Source: Bremia lactucae
Lineage: Eukaryota > Oomycota > Peronosporomycetes > Peronosporales > Peronosporaceae
Direction of reading: 5' to 3'
Assembly: GCF_004359215.1 (NCBI RefSeq)
Contig: NC_090612.1
Span: 5,029,982 to 5,093,981 of the forward strand
DNA length: 64,000 nt
Shown here: positions 27,001 to 39,151 of the stretch, one piece after another
How positions within the stretch are numbered: the stretch's first letter is position 1
Layout of the letters: every line of letters begins with the position of its first letter
The notes under the pieces: model-generated
Databases searched by the model: none
What the model saw: only the letters and a program-made list of their open reading frames with translations
Told to the model about the DNA's origin: nothing
Position numbers and translations under genes: made by a program

Positions 27001-29289
27001 CTACTCCTTCGGAATGGCCGTCCAAACCGCCGCCAGTTGGTCAAGCCCAGCCCCTTGACGGCCAAACCAACCTCCCAATTGAAAACCTTCTGGGGCTCTT
27101 TCGATGGCATTATCCTTCTTCTGTTCTCCTCCTTCGATTGAGTTGCCCTTATTGGTAGAGAACCTCAAGAAAAAGATACGCGTGTGGCCATCGTGCTTTG
27201 CCCAGTGAATCTCCATGGCCACCACGTACTCTCCTGGGCTAAGTGTTAAAGTCTTTAATTCCCCGCCTTTTTCGCCACCATGTCTAAAGGTCGTTTTGAT
27301 AGGGGCAACAATGTCCATGACAACGCCATCAACGCGCCTTCCGCATCGAATTGAAATCGACCCAACGACTTGTCCTGGCAGCGCATCTTTTTCATCCGTA
27401 AAACCTGTTCCGTGAGGACCGCCATAAGTTTTGCTGACTTGGTTTATCGGCAAATCCTCTGATTTTGTTGGAGGTGTAGGCTCCTCCACATCACTTGATT
27501 TTGACGGCGTCTCCGGCTCTGGCAACTCTGGCTTATCCAGCGACTCTGGGAGGCTGGTCCATATCGCACCAACCATGTCAATCTCCATTCCACATTTGCC
27601 TGTCCATCCCCCCAATTGAAAATGAGGTGGTGCCTCCAGAACAATTCGATCTTTTGTCTGCGTACCACCTTCGAGCGTATTCCCCGTGTTCGAGGTGAAT
27701 CGGATGAAGAAGACACGAGTGTGTTTAGCCTTCTTTGCCCAGTGAATTTCCATCGACTTAATGTACTCATCCGCTCCAAACACCATCGTTTTCAATTCGC
27801 CTGAATTCCCACCGTGAACTAAATCTATCGGCGTAGGTTTCGAGATCTTAAGACCAATGCCATTGACCCGTTCTCCAGCTCGAAGTGAGATTTCTGACAC
27901 GAATTGACCTGGTTTGGAGAGATCGCCATCGGTAAACGGATTACCGTGAGGACCGCCATATTCTTTAGTGATCTGGTTCGGTGGTGGAGGAAGTTTCGGT
28001 GCCGGAGACTCGAGCGTTTTCGGATCCAACGCTTCCGATGTATCCTCCTTCTTCTCTTTGGAAGGCGAGTCTGTCGTATCCGAAGACTCATCCACTTTTA
28101 ATTTGCCACTTGCAGCATCGTCTGGCTCCGACCGATCTTTTGACAGTTCTTTCTGGCCGGCCGCGACAAGATCAGGATCATCGACATCGTCAGCCCCACT
28201 AGCTGATGCATTTGGATCTCCGTCCTCGGTCAATGGAGAGGTGACTGGCTTACTTGGCAATGGCAACGTGGATGGTGGGACTCCAGGCGTTGGTATGGTA
28301 ACTCTGCCGTTGGACAAGATAGGATTGGCATACACTTGTTGTGGTATGTAGCGATTGCCATCCGTGTTCGTTTGAGGGTTCACCAAAAGATCAAAATTGC
28401 TTGATCTACCGGTTGGTGTCATACCCGCATTACTAGCACCACCCAGTTGATACTGTGGCTGTGCAAACGTGGGTGGTGCATTGTAAGTCATTGGAGGGTT
28501 GCCTAGCTGGGATGGAGAATTGCCTGGCTGTGACGACAAGCTGGCAGGGGGCAAATTGTTTTGAGTGGAACCCGTGTTCATTGGGGTAGTAGGAACGTTT
28601 GGTAAGTATGCCAACATTGGAGCGGTTGTCATAATTGCACCAAGCTGTGTAATGTCTCCATCGCTATGACCAAACAATCCTGCCAGCTGATAGTTCTCTG
28701 GCATAAGGACTGTTCGTCGATTTTTCGTCTTTGTTCCTCCCTGGATCGTGGCTTGCAGATTAGTGGTGAAACACACGTAGTAGATTAGAGTGACACCATT
28801 ATAGATGCCCCAATGTGCTTCCATTGACACAATGTATTCGCCGAGTGTGAGGGCTAAAGTGATTGGTATGCCCTCGCGTTCGCCGTGTTCTAAACTTTGC
28901 TCTTGAGGGGCTGAAATCTGGATGTTGACGCCAGTGATGCGTGTATTAGCCCAAATGGAAATGGAACTGACGATCTGTCCTGGAATGACACTCGACGCAT
29001 CGGAAAATTCCTTTCCAACAGGACTGCCAAAGCTTTCGGTGAAATCGACCGGGCCGTTCACACTATCCGAGGATGATAACTCTTGAACTGGATTCATGCT
29101 TCTACTTTCACTGTTGGCCGCGGCCTTGGAAGTTTTGTTCGTCTCTTTAGCGTTCTGGAGACGTCGCCTCAAGGTGTCTGACCGCACCACTTTGATGTTC
29201 CTTTCCTCATGCTGTTGCGCCAAAGTTGTGGCGGATTGGGTTACGATGATGCATGCAGCAACGAGGCCAGCAAGTACGCCGATCTTCAT
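27001..29289 (-). CDS. Secreted protein with three jacalin-like lectin domains
   Basis: Residues 1-25 form a signal peptide (hydrophobic LAGLVAACIIV, cleavage probably near Ala24-Gln25), so the protein should leave the cell or enter the wall. Three jacalin-like beta-prism domains follow: about 82-225, 438-580 and 617-760. Domains 2 and 3 have the full pattern: YGGPHG, F-T-D, a central HGG, EYI/EYV with MEIHWAK, then a QLGGW end with an Asp before the last strand. Domain 1 has lost the GG-PHG start and the Gly-Gly of HGG, so sugar binding there is doubtful. Linker 235-435 is Pro/Ser/Gln-rich, then acidic. Near the N-terminus is an RRLQ tetrapeptide (42-45), only loosely like an RxLR motif. Likely binds glycans; ligand unknown. 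No intron. Confidence 0.85.
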   Translation of the reverse strand: MKIGVLAGLVAACIIVTQSATTLAQQHEERNIKVVRSDTLRRRLQNAKETNKTSKAAANSESRSMNPVQELSSSDSVNGPVDFTESFGSPVGKEFSDASSVIPGQIVSSISIWANTRITGVNIQISAPQEQSLEHGEREGIPITLALTLGEYIVSMEAHWGIYNGVTLIYYVCFTTNLQATIQGGTKTKNRRTVLMPENYQLAGLFGHSDGDITQLGAIMTTAPMLAYLPNVPTTPMNTGSTQNNLPPASLSSQPGNSPSQLGNPPMTYNAPPTFAQPQYQLGGASNAGMTPTGRSSNFDLLVNPQTNTDGNRYIPQQVYANPILSNGRVTIPTPGVPPSTLPLPSKPVTSPLTEDGDPNASASGADDVDDPDLVAAGQKELSKDRSEPDDAASGKLKVDESSDTTDSPSKEKKEDTSEALDPKTLESPAPKLPPPPNQITKEYGGPHGNPFTDGDLSKPGQFVSEISLRAGERVNGIGLKISKPTPIDLVHGGNSGELKTMVFGADEYIKSMEIHWAKKAKHTRVFFIRFTSNTGNTLEGGTQTKDRIVLEAPPHFQLGGWTGKCGMEIDMVGAIWTSLPESLDKPELPEPETPSKSSDVEEPTPPTKSEDLPINQVSKTYGGPHGTGFTDEKDALPGQVVGSISIRCGRRVDGVVMDIVAPIKTTFRHGGEKGGELKTLTLSPGEYVVAMEIHWAKHDGHTRIFFLRFSTNKGNSIEGGEQKKDNAIERAPEGFQLGGWFGRQGAGLDQLAAVWTAIPKE

Positions 29290-32200
29290 GGCGTTCTTGA
29301 ATCAGCAATCTGCTTCACACGGTTGGAGGAGCAAGGTATCGATCCCAGTGCGAACGGGGGACGATAGCGAGAAATTCTGGGTACTGGTTTCTCTCGAGAG
29401 TTGATTTACGAATGACCTACCGGAAAAAAGTCAAGAACGCGGTAAATAATCCGACACGGCGACAGCATTCGTTCGTTGTTAGATGTGACGAGTGGTCATC
29501 CGAAGTGCATGTGTCTGGCTGACAGCGCTTGAATGAGAATAAAAGGGCTAATTATGTCAAAGGAAACGTTAATGTAAGGGATACGAGACCTGGTCATGTA
29601 CGGAAGACGAAAATACACAGTGCAAGTTAAAAAAAAGAGCTACTCCAAATATGAAATACGAGACTCCTTGAAGACCACTTTTTCAGGCGAACGGCAAAAC
29701 GGACCCGGTTTTAAAATTGCATTACTTCCAGAATTCCAGCGCTTTGAATTGAGCTCGGGCAATCGAGAAACCAAACTTTTCGTGTATACGATGAAAGTCC
29801 TCCGAATTGAATAAGAAAGCTACGTGCAACGGTGCCGAGATGCTGCCTATAGCACCAATAACATCGATATATTTAATTGGCCCGTACTGCCGACGAAGAA
29901 CATGTGAAAAGTAATGTGTCTATAAGTATGCGTGCGTTTTTGCTTTATTTTAAACGGAGATGTGACCGAGCCATTTATCATTGCATGCTTTCTTGCGCAT
30001 TCTAAGCGCTACGAAGCGTTTTTTAATCCGGATCTTACCGTAGATTTAGCACATAGACGCAAAAAGTTAAATTAGAAGTCGATATATACATCAAATCAAA
30101 AATGTGTCGTGATGATAGGGCGTCAAAAGCAAAAAATAGCAAAGTTTCTTCTATAGATAGCCTCTGGATGTTACACGTTGACGATATTTTAGCCTTTTAT
30201 GAGCGTTTCTGCGATCGATCCAGGAGATAAAAAGGTATGTAAGTGTTCCCTGATAGCCGGAGTAAGAGGGGCCAACGACGATTAAGCGAGAATCTCATAA
30301 TTTCTTGGATTTGATATAAAACTGCCAGCAGGGGATTGAATGAGCGTATCAAGTGTCTTCAAGGCCTTAGCCTTGAGGCTCACGATCAATACATTGGATT
30401 CTTAAATCGAGCAATCGCCGTTAAACAATGACTCGATGTGTGACGAGATCATTCAAGTCTTTTTGTCAGGAAGAAGCGCGCTAACTAAATAACCTTCTCT
30501 TTACTATCCAGTGCTACAGTAAGACTAAAATAAAAGTGAGGTGCTGACTTTATTTTAAATTACACTCGCTTATTTTCACAGCATAAATTTAAAAGTAGTC
30601 AAAATGATTATTTTGTGAAATCTTTTTCCCATGGAAGATATAAAGGTTTTTTATAAGTCGTTGTTAAATTTCCATAAATTTCCATAAATGTACTGAAGGC
30701 ACGTATGGCAATGGTAAATGGTCACCACAATCTTCCAATCTCCACCGCGATGATAGACATTCGCATGGAATACCATTTAAACTTATTGTCTCAAAGTGAT
30801 CCGAAAATAAGGACCTCAAGAGCTTATAGTTTGACGAGTGCTATACTGCAGAAACGCTTTTACAAGTCTCTGGCTCACCATACGATCTTATAGATTTTTT
30901 TTGTTATCGGGCAGGGAGCGGACAAATTGGGCAATGCTTATAGCAAGCCGTCGGTGCATTGGGTTTAATTTTGAGCAATGTGTCTAAGCATCCAATTCGA
31001 CCATAGACGCCACAAACGCGAACAAATAAGTACAAAGTACTTTTGCTGTCAAACAGCAAAAGCTCATTGTTCCAGGCGACATCATGGATAAGAGCAGGCA
31101 AATTATAATCTCCACTTATCGCAAAATGAAGGGTGGTCATGTGCTGATGGACTTACAGTTGTAGAGCTCTTCCATTCAATGCCTCACCGTGTACGTGCAG
31201 GCTGTAAATGATCTATATACTCTCGTTCACGCGCGTCTGCTCTTTCATTTTAAGGCCTATGTACGTGCAGGCTGTAAACGATTCCTGCACGTCCGCACTT
31301 AATCCTTAAAATGGGGAGCTCGACCAGTATAAGTTCGTCAATAAATGACCGCCCTATCTTATTACACTCACTTGGATAAATAGCGGTCGCGGAGGTCAGC
31401 GACGTGCGGTGGAGCACTGTCCTCGCAAATGACAAAATTATTATTAAATGTTTGGTGGTCGTGTTGCGCATGATACTGTACAGCTTATTGCTGAGTTTAT
31501 GTGAGAAATGCTGGGCCTATATCAAGTCTAAGATACGTCATGTTGTGGCAAAAACCAAGGAAAGAGCTCGTAGTGCGCGTGCATAAGTCACATTTGCACC
31601 CCACCAGCTTATAAAACTATCAGAACGAATTACCACTTTCACATAGCGTGCTTTGCTACGACGTGGAGGAGCTCAATGAGCTTCACACGTTGTCTTTTAT
31701 TATTGAGGATTTTTTTTTCTTCTTAATGTCCAAACAAGTTCCGCCGTTAAACTCCTAGCCTAGCGTCAAATATAATACACAAAATTCTATTTCGAAATTT
31801 TGCGGCGTCTATGAACCTGATTTAGCTTAAAGCCCTTACCCAATCTTCTTGCTGAATAGTGAGCTAAACGCTTGGCAGTGACTCATACTTTGATAAAGCG
31901 GCAAGTACTGTTTTTATCTTCTACTAATATCTATTTACGGAATCTGACTTGCTTCTGTTGTTGCAGGCAGTCGAATTCAGCTTTGGGATGTATTAGTTCA
32001 TTTGTAGCCAAAGCCCTCTTTCACAAATCGTGTTGGTTTCACCACATGTCTTCATTAAATATAACAGGCGTTGAGAAACACAAACGACAAAATCAAGACA
32101 GGAAGTTTTTCATGCAAAAATAAAGACAGAAACTATGTATAATCGACGCTTCTTTTATTTTAATTTCTAACTAGAGACTTCAAATTTGGCCCTGCGACAT

Positions 32201-32747
32201 ATCTCATCACTTGCAACAGCAATGTACCATTTAATGAGCAATATCTGCGCCCGTCCAAAGAGGCGCTCGGTAGTAGTACAACGAGTGCGCAACCATCAAT
32301 GCCAACCAAAGCCTAATTTTTGAGATATGCCACAGTGCATGGATTTTCCAGGAGACCACGACGACGGCGCTGGCTCGAACGAGTGCCGATATTGTAGAAT
32401 CGCATCCAATAGCCGATCGCTGCGAGTGTCGATGGTAAACATACGAGCGGAGCACCGCACTTGCATCATCAAAATTTTTGAAAAAAGCTGCATCGCGCCA
32501 TCTTAGACGATAGAAATTTAATATCACCTTCCCCCACAGTGCGGGAATCCATAACTTTATATCATGTTTCCTTTTCGATAACTAACCCGATGCCGAAGGT
32601 CCGCCTATTTTTTGCCGAAGGCTGCCCAAAACTGACTCTACTGAAAGGCGCACAAACTGGTAGAGACCTCTCTATTTGGCCCGTCTCTCGTCCAAAGTGT
32701 GCACCTGCGTTATGGGAAACTCCCCCAGTGCCTAATTTTCTCTACCT
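29290..32747. other. Long intergenic region without recognised genes
   Basis: About 3.4 kb between the divergent lectin and PI4-kinase genes. Only short frames occur (up to 102 codons) and none resembles a family. A direct repeat of 18 bp (GTACGTGCAGGCTGTAAA) occurs at 31191 and 31261, exactly 70 bp apart. The rest is AT-rich with no retroelement signature that I recognise. Confidence 0.5.
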
Positions 32748-35700
32748 TTGAGATCATCAATGGCCGTGACGCAGGTGGACGCGTCAATTCAACGCCATGT
32801 CCTTCCGCTGCAGCTTCCTGAAGAAAGCAGTGACGAGAACCACAGTGAAGACTGGGGCGCGGACGAGAGCGACGGACGCACGTCAAGCTCGTCCGAGCCC
32901 GCGTCGCGGTTCTCGCTCATTGCATTGCCGTCGAAAGTCCGCGACACGGTCTTTCGCAAGCCGTATAAGAAAACCAAGGAAAGGTCAAGCACCGCCGACT
33001 CAACACGCACGTCATCGGCAAGCTCAACGCCACGCGATTCCATGCTTGTGAGTAAAACGCTTCCTGAATCTAAAGAAGTGGAGAAATTTCGCACATTTTG
33101 GGACGAGAAGCTTCGGACGGCGATGAATCGACTTAAGCATGCCGCTGCGTCAGATGCAAGCAGACCTGAACAGGACGACGTTTTCCACTTGCTTTTGAAA
33201 CTCTACGCGCACCAGGACGTCGTACCAGAGCTCTATCGAAGCTACGATTTCAATGCCACGGAGTTTGAATTTTACATTCCACAGCTCTGTACGTTCTTGC
33301 TGCATGGAAACTACGCGAAACAGCATCAACTCGAATGTTTCCTAATGTCGCGCAGTGGCGACTCGCTGCCATTTGCGCATCGGTTAACGTGGTTTCTACG
33401 GTCTTTCTGTGACAATGCGAAAGAGTATGAATCCGAGTATTTGAGCGTCACAGCGTCAGTCGAGCAAGAGAATGCCGACCTGTTGACTGCGATTGGCATG
33501 CGAGCAGGTGTGCCAGCGATTTTGATGAATCGAGGCCTCTGTGTGCAAGAAGTCTCGGCACTAGAGCCCCAGAACCTTCGTCAGAGAAGGTCAATTATCT
33601 TCCCAACCGATGATGAAATGAACATGGCATCGGACGAAGTATTTGCCAATTATTTGCTAGAAAAGAGGAACTCTGTGCAGCACGATGCGCGAAAGGAAGA
33701 AGGCACGAATCAGCAAAGTGTGCTCTTCCAGCAAACGCCAAAATTCGTCGAGGCATTGACGGATTTAGCCGAAAAAATGATCCCGACGCCACGGGCGGAG
33801 CGAAATAAGCAATTACGGGAAGGTTTGACTGCTATTGAAGCGCAAATGTTGCCATCGGACGTAATTTATTTACCTATTGGGAACTCGTACCATCGTGTCA
33901 AGGGGATTCAAATTGACGAATGTTTTACGTTCTCTACCAAAGAACGGGTGCCGTATTTCCTTTGTGTCGAAGTCTTGGACTACTCGAGTTCGTCGTGCGC
34001 AGCAGTGTCGAAACAGCAGCGAAAGCGAAGAAGATCTGTTGCGAGTCGCAATTCGTCGCGCGTTTTTTCGCTTCGATTGCCGTTTAAAAAGTCCGACTCG
34101 GATTTGTTGCAAGAGGATGACTCGCCAGTGTCGAGCAGTACGTCACTTGAGAGTGAGCTGAGCTTAGTGCCATCACCAAGTGTTGCTTCTCCATTGCCTG
34201 AAATGGAAAAGGATCGACCCGTATTGAATGGAGTTGCACTACAGAGAACTACGAGTGCATCTGTTGTCCGACTAGGAAAAGAAGTTGTTAAGGAAGTAGG
34301 TGGGTGGAGTGGTTCAAAGAGCTTTCATGGGGTCGAAGGCATTCATTCGGATGGAGGAGATCAGCAGGATCGACTCGGGCAATGGAACTTGCCACGATCT
34401 CGTCGACGCAACAATAAAGACTACTATTCGAGCGCATCTTCTCGATCTGGAGAGAAGTTTGACACCTTTTACTCGTCTTGGTGTACTCAGATGGCTCAGA
34501 AAGGTACTGACGATGACTATAATGACTTGATTAGACGTCGCAAAGAATTATTAGATATTGACAGCAGTGTTAATGAAAATGTTGACACAGCTATGACTGG
34601 AGTGAAACCTGCTGACATGACTATGTCAGCGGCGCGGACTGAATCCCCTCCATCAGACTCACAAACGGTGGTTGAGGATTTGTCGTTCCTGTTGCAAAAG
34701 CCTCAGAATGGAGGAAATTTGAATCAATGCACGGATAAATTGAAGGACTTTGAGCGAGATGCATTTATTGATCAAGATACACAAGCCTTTCAAGTTGGTG
34801 TCACTCCTTGTGCTTCTACCATTTCAGCTCAGACTGCACGTCCCCCAGTGTTTGTAAAGAAGCCTACGAATTTGCCTGCATTAAAATCCGAGCGTACAAG
34901 TATTCAGAACGGAACAAGTGAAAAGCAAACGGTCATTTCGAATGCTCCCGCTGGTATGTTTGCCGCTATTTTTGCGAAAAAGTTACAAGAAAAGACGGAA
35001 GCTTCGGCTTTAAATGATGATGTGACGGACACACTGATGTCGACGCTTGAAATCAAAGCAGCAACTCGTAACAAGCTTACGGTGCATGTGCCCATGAAGA
35101 ATATGGAGACTGACTTTGAGGCATATACTGCCAAGTGTGAGCCCAATGGCCGCATTTCAGTCGTCCTTGAGGCAGAAGAAGGAGACGCGGAAGATACTGA
35201 TTCAAATGGAGGCATTTTCTCCGACGATGACAGTGTAGCGTGTGAGCCTGAACCTTCTCCTGCAAAGATACCAACGCCTTCGTTTGTCTCGTGGTTTTCT
35301 CGCAAACCTGCGTCCTCGCTGAGCGATATCAGAATAGAAGAAGGTACTTCTTCTGCTATTGATGAGCCACCTTTGTCTTCTCATCAAGAGCTTGAGCCAT
35401 CCAAAACTGTCGAGGATAACATTACTTCACCAAGCAACGAGCCTTTTCAGCATCGACAACGTGATCTCAATGGAAGTCTCGATTTCGCAGACCCGTCCGC
35501 GTGGAAAGAAAAGTTCGAATTAGAAGATGGTTTTACCGATGACGACCCGGAACCTGAAGCAGGTGACACTGATGCATCGGAGGAAGAGTTTGGCGATGAA
35601 AGTCTTAAAATTGGTGAAGATGAAGAAAAGCCCATGATTGTTTTTCGTGAGCATTGGAGTGAAAAGGAAGAACGGATTCGTCGCGAGTCGCCGTTTGGCG

Positions 35701-36585
35701 ATCATCCAGGATGGCGTCTTCTCTCTGTCATTGTGAAAAGTAATGACGACTTGCGTCAAGAGCAGTTTGCAGCGCAATTAATTGCACAGTGTGACCGGAT
35801 CTTTCGCGAGTACTCTCTTCCTCTCTCTCTAAGGTATGTCTGCTACTCTTGTGTTTCTCGTCTTGTTCTTAGATGTCTGATTTGATGATTTTCTTCCTTT
35901 CAGGCCTTACAATGTAATAGCCACGTCCGCAAAGACTGGTCTGATTGAAGCCGTGCCTGATACGGTCTCTCTTGATTCGCTCAAGCGCAACGATCCGAGT
36001 TATACGACCCTCTTGGACTTTTACTATCGTCTTCATGGTGACAAAGATACTGCTTCGTTTGCCCGAGCGCAGCGCAATTTCGTCGAGAGTCTCGCGGCGT
36101 ACTCGATCGTTTGTTATGTGTTTCAGATCAAGGATCGCCACAATGGCAATATTCTTATCGACACGGATGGACACGTTATCCACATTGACTTCGGGTTCTT
36201 ACTCACTAATAGTCCCGGCAGCAATTGGAATTTTGAACGCGCGCCCTTTAAGCTTACTGACGAATTTGTGGAACTCATGGGAGGTCCACGAAGTTCAACG
36301 TTTCGATACTTTCGGTCGCTCTGTATCCGCGCGTACTTGGCTCTGCGTCGGAACATGGATCAAATTGTTTTACTCGTGGAGATGATGTTAGTCGGAAATG
36401 CCGACTTGCCATGCTTTGCAGGTGGCAAGAAGGCCGTGACCGAAGGACTTCGAGCTCGCTTGAAGCCTGGTGCCCGCACAAGCGCGTGTCAAGTATTTGT
36501 GAACCAGCTAATCGACCAATCCATTAACAATTGGCGTACACGCTGGTACGACAAGTATCAACGAGCTTACCTTGGAATCCTCTAG
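32748..36585 (+). CDS. Phosphatidylinositol 4-kinase, type III beta (Pik1/PI4KB-like)
   Basis: Two exons, 32748-35833 and 35904-36585, give about 1255 residues. The kinase makes PI4P on Golgi membranes. Residues about 140-235 form the helical (PIK) domain, with HLLLKLYAHQ and DFNATEFEFYIPQL. The N-lobe starts near 370 (YLPIGNSYHRVKG, then STKERVPYFLCVEVLDYSS), is split by about 540 residues of low-complexity Ser/Glu-rich sequence, and resumes near 960 with a GW motif and VKSNDDLRQEQF. The C-lobe carries KDRHNGNILID (about 1103) and HIDFGF, the catalytic Asp and the DFG. The second Met (32760) could also be the start. The size of the insert is unusual; the catalytic residues are intact. Convergent with the transporter gene downstream. 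Confidence 0.9.
35834..35903 (+). other. Intron of the PI4-kinase gene (70 bp)
   Basis: Donor AAG|GTATGT and acceptor TTTCAG|GCC. Removing it joins SLPLSL to RPYNVIATS in frame, restoring the conserved kinase segment. Without removal the frame stops at 35885. Confidence 0.9.
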
Positions 36586-36794
36586 AGCCACGAAAGGCTT
36601 TTTCCTTTTTTTGATTTAGTCGTACATTGGTAACCAGCTGATTATAAACCAATATATACCCTTTGGAGATGTCACGTGATCGTAACCTTGTTCACAATTG
36701 TATTTTTTACGTGGTCTAGATTTCATAAAACAATAATAAAAGTTGTGCTAGAGCCTTTTAATAACTATACACCTGACTCGCTATAATATATTTC

Positions 36795-38465
36795 TTATAC
36801 AATCGGAACGGCTGACCCTTTTGCTAGCTTGGATTCCGACGGAGAGCAGGTCTCGACTTGTTGATCTTTTCGAATTGTACCGGATTGATCCATTTCGGCG
36901 TCGAGAGTCCGATGCACGGGGGACCCTAAGTCGAGCTGGTCAATGATTTCTTGAGGGTCCGTGGATGGAATTAAAAAGAGAAAACCAATTGGCACGACTT
37001 TCAACGCACTTCGAAGCACAATAGCGAGCCACAGCATTTCATACTCGTCTTTATCAATCCCCATCCACTCGCAAACGAAAGCGCCCCAAAATTCGCTGAC
37101 ACTGTATGAAAGATTCGAGATGGACATGAGCAACGCAAAGAGCGTCCCTTCGATTCCTCGAGGACACAATTTCGCACACAGCACCATAATAGGCATTGTT
37201 TTTAAACGCCCTATAACTTCGGCCACAACGTGATCACCAAGCACAAAGGCCTTGTCAGGAATCCCCACTGTTAAGTTTGCACGTGTCACAAGGATCACAT
37301 CCACGAGCGACACGAGAGCAAGACAAATCTGCGCAACCAGAAAGATTGTTCGAAACGAAATGTTTGTTAAAAAGGTATTGTACAGCATGGTACCAGCCAT
37401 AAGAAAAAGAAAGCCAATCGCTGCGACCGTGCCTAAGAACTCGGGCGTAAAGTGAAGCACATCCGTTGAGAAAAAAAAGAGAATCTGCGTGTACGCAGGG
37501 CTAATCGCGTGCGAGATAAATACCCAGAGTGCACACATCCAGACAACTGGCGTCGAAATGGTAACTTTGAGCTGTCGAACCTGTTTCGTTGCCGACGAGA
37601 CAAAATCGCGCTTGTTCATCGTACTTTTAGATTCAGTCATTGCTAGTGAAAAGAGTAACGTCGTGATTGGACCCATGGCAGCCGCACAGAAGACGCCACG
37701 AACACCTAGTATATCTGTTGCAGGGCCCGATAGAAAAGCCCCAAGCATCCCACCTAGAGACGTGGCAATCCACGACAAGGACTGTAAATCACTGGCTCCA
37801 TTTTCAGGATCAAGTCTCGAGATCTCCACGACTCGTGCGTCAATCACGACATCAATCACTGCGACTGAGAGACTTTGGACCATGAGCAACAGCACAGCCA
37901 TTGCTGGTGTGGTGACGAGGTCCGGTACCGCCAGCACGAGCGTGACGATTAATTGCAAGACACTGCAGAGCACCATATACGACTTGCGGTGGTACCCACA
38001 CAAAGGCAAACTATCCGACAGAATCCCATAGATAGGTTTCACTCGCCATGGAAATTTTACAATCATGTGTAACATTTGCGACTCGGTAGGCTGTAACCCC
38101 AGGTTATCTTTAAAGAAGTAATTAATTGCCAGCGCCGTGAAGCTCGAAAACCCCTGGACGACGTACACGACAGTCGTGAGCACGAGAAACGCAGTGCCAA
38201 ACGTTGCGCGTAAATGCTCCACCCAGTGGCTAAAGCGTTGTACCATCGACAGTTGCACCTCTTCAGCCGCATTCTCGTCGGAAGCGGGCGATGGAAATTT
38301 GGTCGCAGGCTTTGGAGGACACGACTTCCTCTTGTCATGTAATTCAATCGAGCTCAATAATTCATCTGATCGGAGCGTCGACGGCTTGTTGACTATATCA
38401 ACGCGTTCATTTGCATTTAGTTGACGAAGGCGCTCGGACGGGGACGTGGCAGTCTCACGTGACAT
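36795..38465 (-). CDS. BT1-family (folate-biopterin type) membrane transporter
   Basis: A 556-residue protein of the major facilitator superfamily. Family signatures are LAINYFFKDNLGLQPTE (about 112-128), KFPWRVKPIYGILSDS (137-152) and GYHRKSYM (157-164), the typical Pro-Trp...Lys-Pro-x-Tyr-Gly-x-x-Ser-Asp-Ser box of BT1 proteins, plus DVVIDARVVEISR (205-217). About twelve hydrophobic helices are visible; residues 1-75 and the last 50 are hydrophilic and cytosolic. Characterised relatives in trypanosomatids and plants carry folates or pterins across membranes; substrate here is inferred only. The ATG at 38465 is the first in frame. No intron. Its 3' end lies 210 bp from the 3' end of the PI4-kinase gene. 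Confidence 0.9.
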   Translation of the reverse strand: MSRETATSPSERLRQLNANERVDIVNKPSTLRSDELLSSIELHDKRKSCPPKPATKFPSPASDENAAEEVQLSMVQRFSHWVEHLRATFGTAFLVLTTVVYVVQGFSSFTALAINYFFKDNLGLQPTESQMLHMIVKFPWRVKPIYGILSDSLPLCGYHRKSYMVLCSVLQLIVTLVLAVPDLVTTPAMAVLLLMVQSLSVAVIDVVIDARVVEISRLDPENGASDLQSLSWIATSLGGMLGAFLSGPATDILGVRGVFCAAAMGPITTLLFSLAMTESKSTMNKRDFVSSATKQVRQLKVTISTPVVWMCALWVFISHAISPAYTQILFFFSTDVLHFTPEFLGTVAAIGFLFLMAGTMLYNTFLTNISFRTIFLVAQICLALVSLVDVILVTRANLTVGIPDKAFVLGDHVVAEVIGRLKTMPIMVLCAKLCPRGIEGTLFALLMSISNLSYSVSEFWGAFVCEWMGIDKDEYEMLWLAIVLRSALKVVPIGFLFLIPSTDPQEIIDQLDLGSPVHRTLDAEMDQSGTIRKDQQVETCSPSESKLAKGSAVPIV

Positions 38466-39151
38466 GATATACGAATGTTTGTTCCTAAGGAACCAGCTTT
38501 ATTGGAAGCGGCCAATCACCATCTGACTTTGGTTTTCTATTTGCGTCAGAGCCAATCGCACTTCGAGAAAGAAGACTTAACGTGAGCTTGCGATTTCGCC
38601 GAGTGCCGACTATGTCTCACGATTTGGTACGTATTCGTTACGGTATTGTCGTGCGGCAATTGTTAGACGTTGCCATGATTGCTTTAGACCACTCGCTTAT
38701 CTGCGCTTTCGTAAAGGCGCAGATAATTTGCACTGTCTGTTATGTACAGCATTAAGCAGCTTAATATAATGATTGCTTTGCATGCATAGCTGCTCATGAG
38801 GACTTGTGCCCAATAAAATCGTAAAAAGCGGGTCGTCACAGTTCAAAGACATTATGTAACGACATCAATACATTGAACAACGAGAATATAAACAACATGG
38901 TGTTTACACAAATGGCTAACTAAAAACAGTAGTAAGAAGAAATCATAATTCCGACTTTATCTTCGAACAAACGGATTCCAACATAGACTACCGACAAAAA
39001 GCTTGTTATGCATTATAACATCTTGACAATGTCCACTTGGCTTAATTTGATTAACCTTTCCGGCTGACAATAAAGACTTCTAACTGCGTTGTTGATTATG
39101 TGTATAAAATCATAATTACGTTGCAACAAGCATGTGCTGATTGCGCTGGTC
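38466..39151. other. Upstream region of the transporter gene
   Basis: About 690 bp between the transporter start and the first LTR to the right. Presumably contains its promoter. No gene or known repeat seen. Confidence 0.45.

Noticed and set aside
27108..29178. RxLR host-translocated effector
   Set aside because: RRLQ lacks the final Arg and no EER follows; the EER-like HEER lies before it. The lectin architecture explains secretion.
30904..31140. 78-codon minus-strand frame, possibly an ankyrin-like remnant
   Set aside because: Only a vague Gly...Leu-Leu pattern; not enough to call a repeat domain.
29290..32747. A hidden gene in the 3.4-kb gap
   Set aside because: I looked at frames on both strands; none exceeds about 100 codons or shows a motif, and no splice-linked exon chain could be supported.
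34904..35305. Minus-strand 133-codon frame in the PI4-kinase insert
   Set aside because: Opposite a Ser/Glu-rich coding stretch that gives open antisense frames by composition; no independent support.
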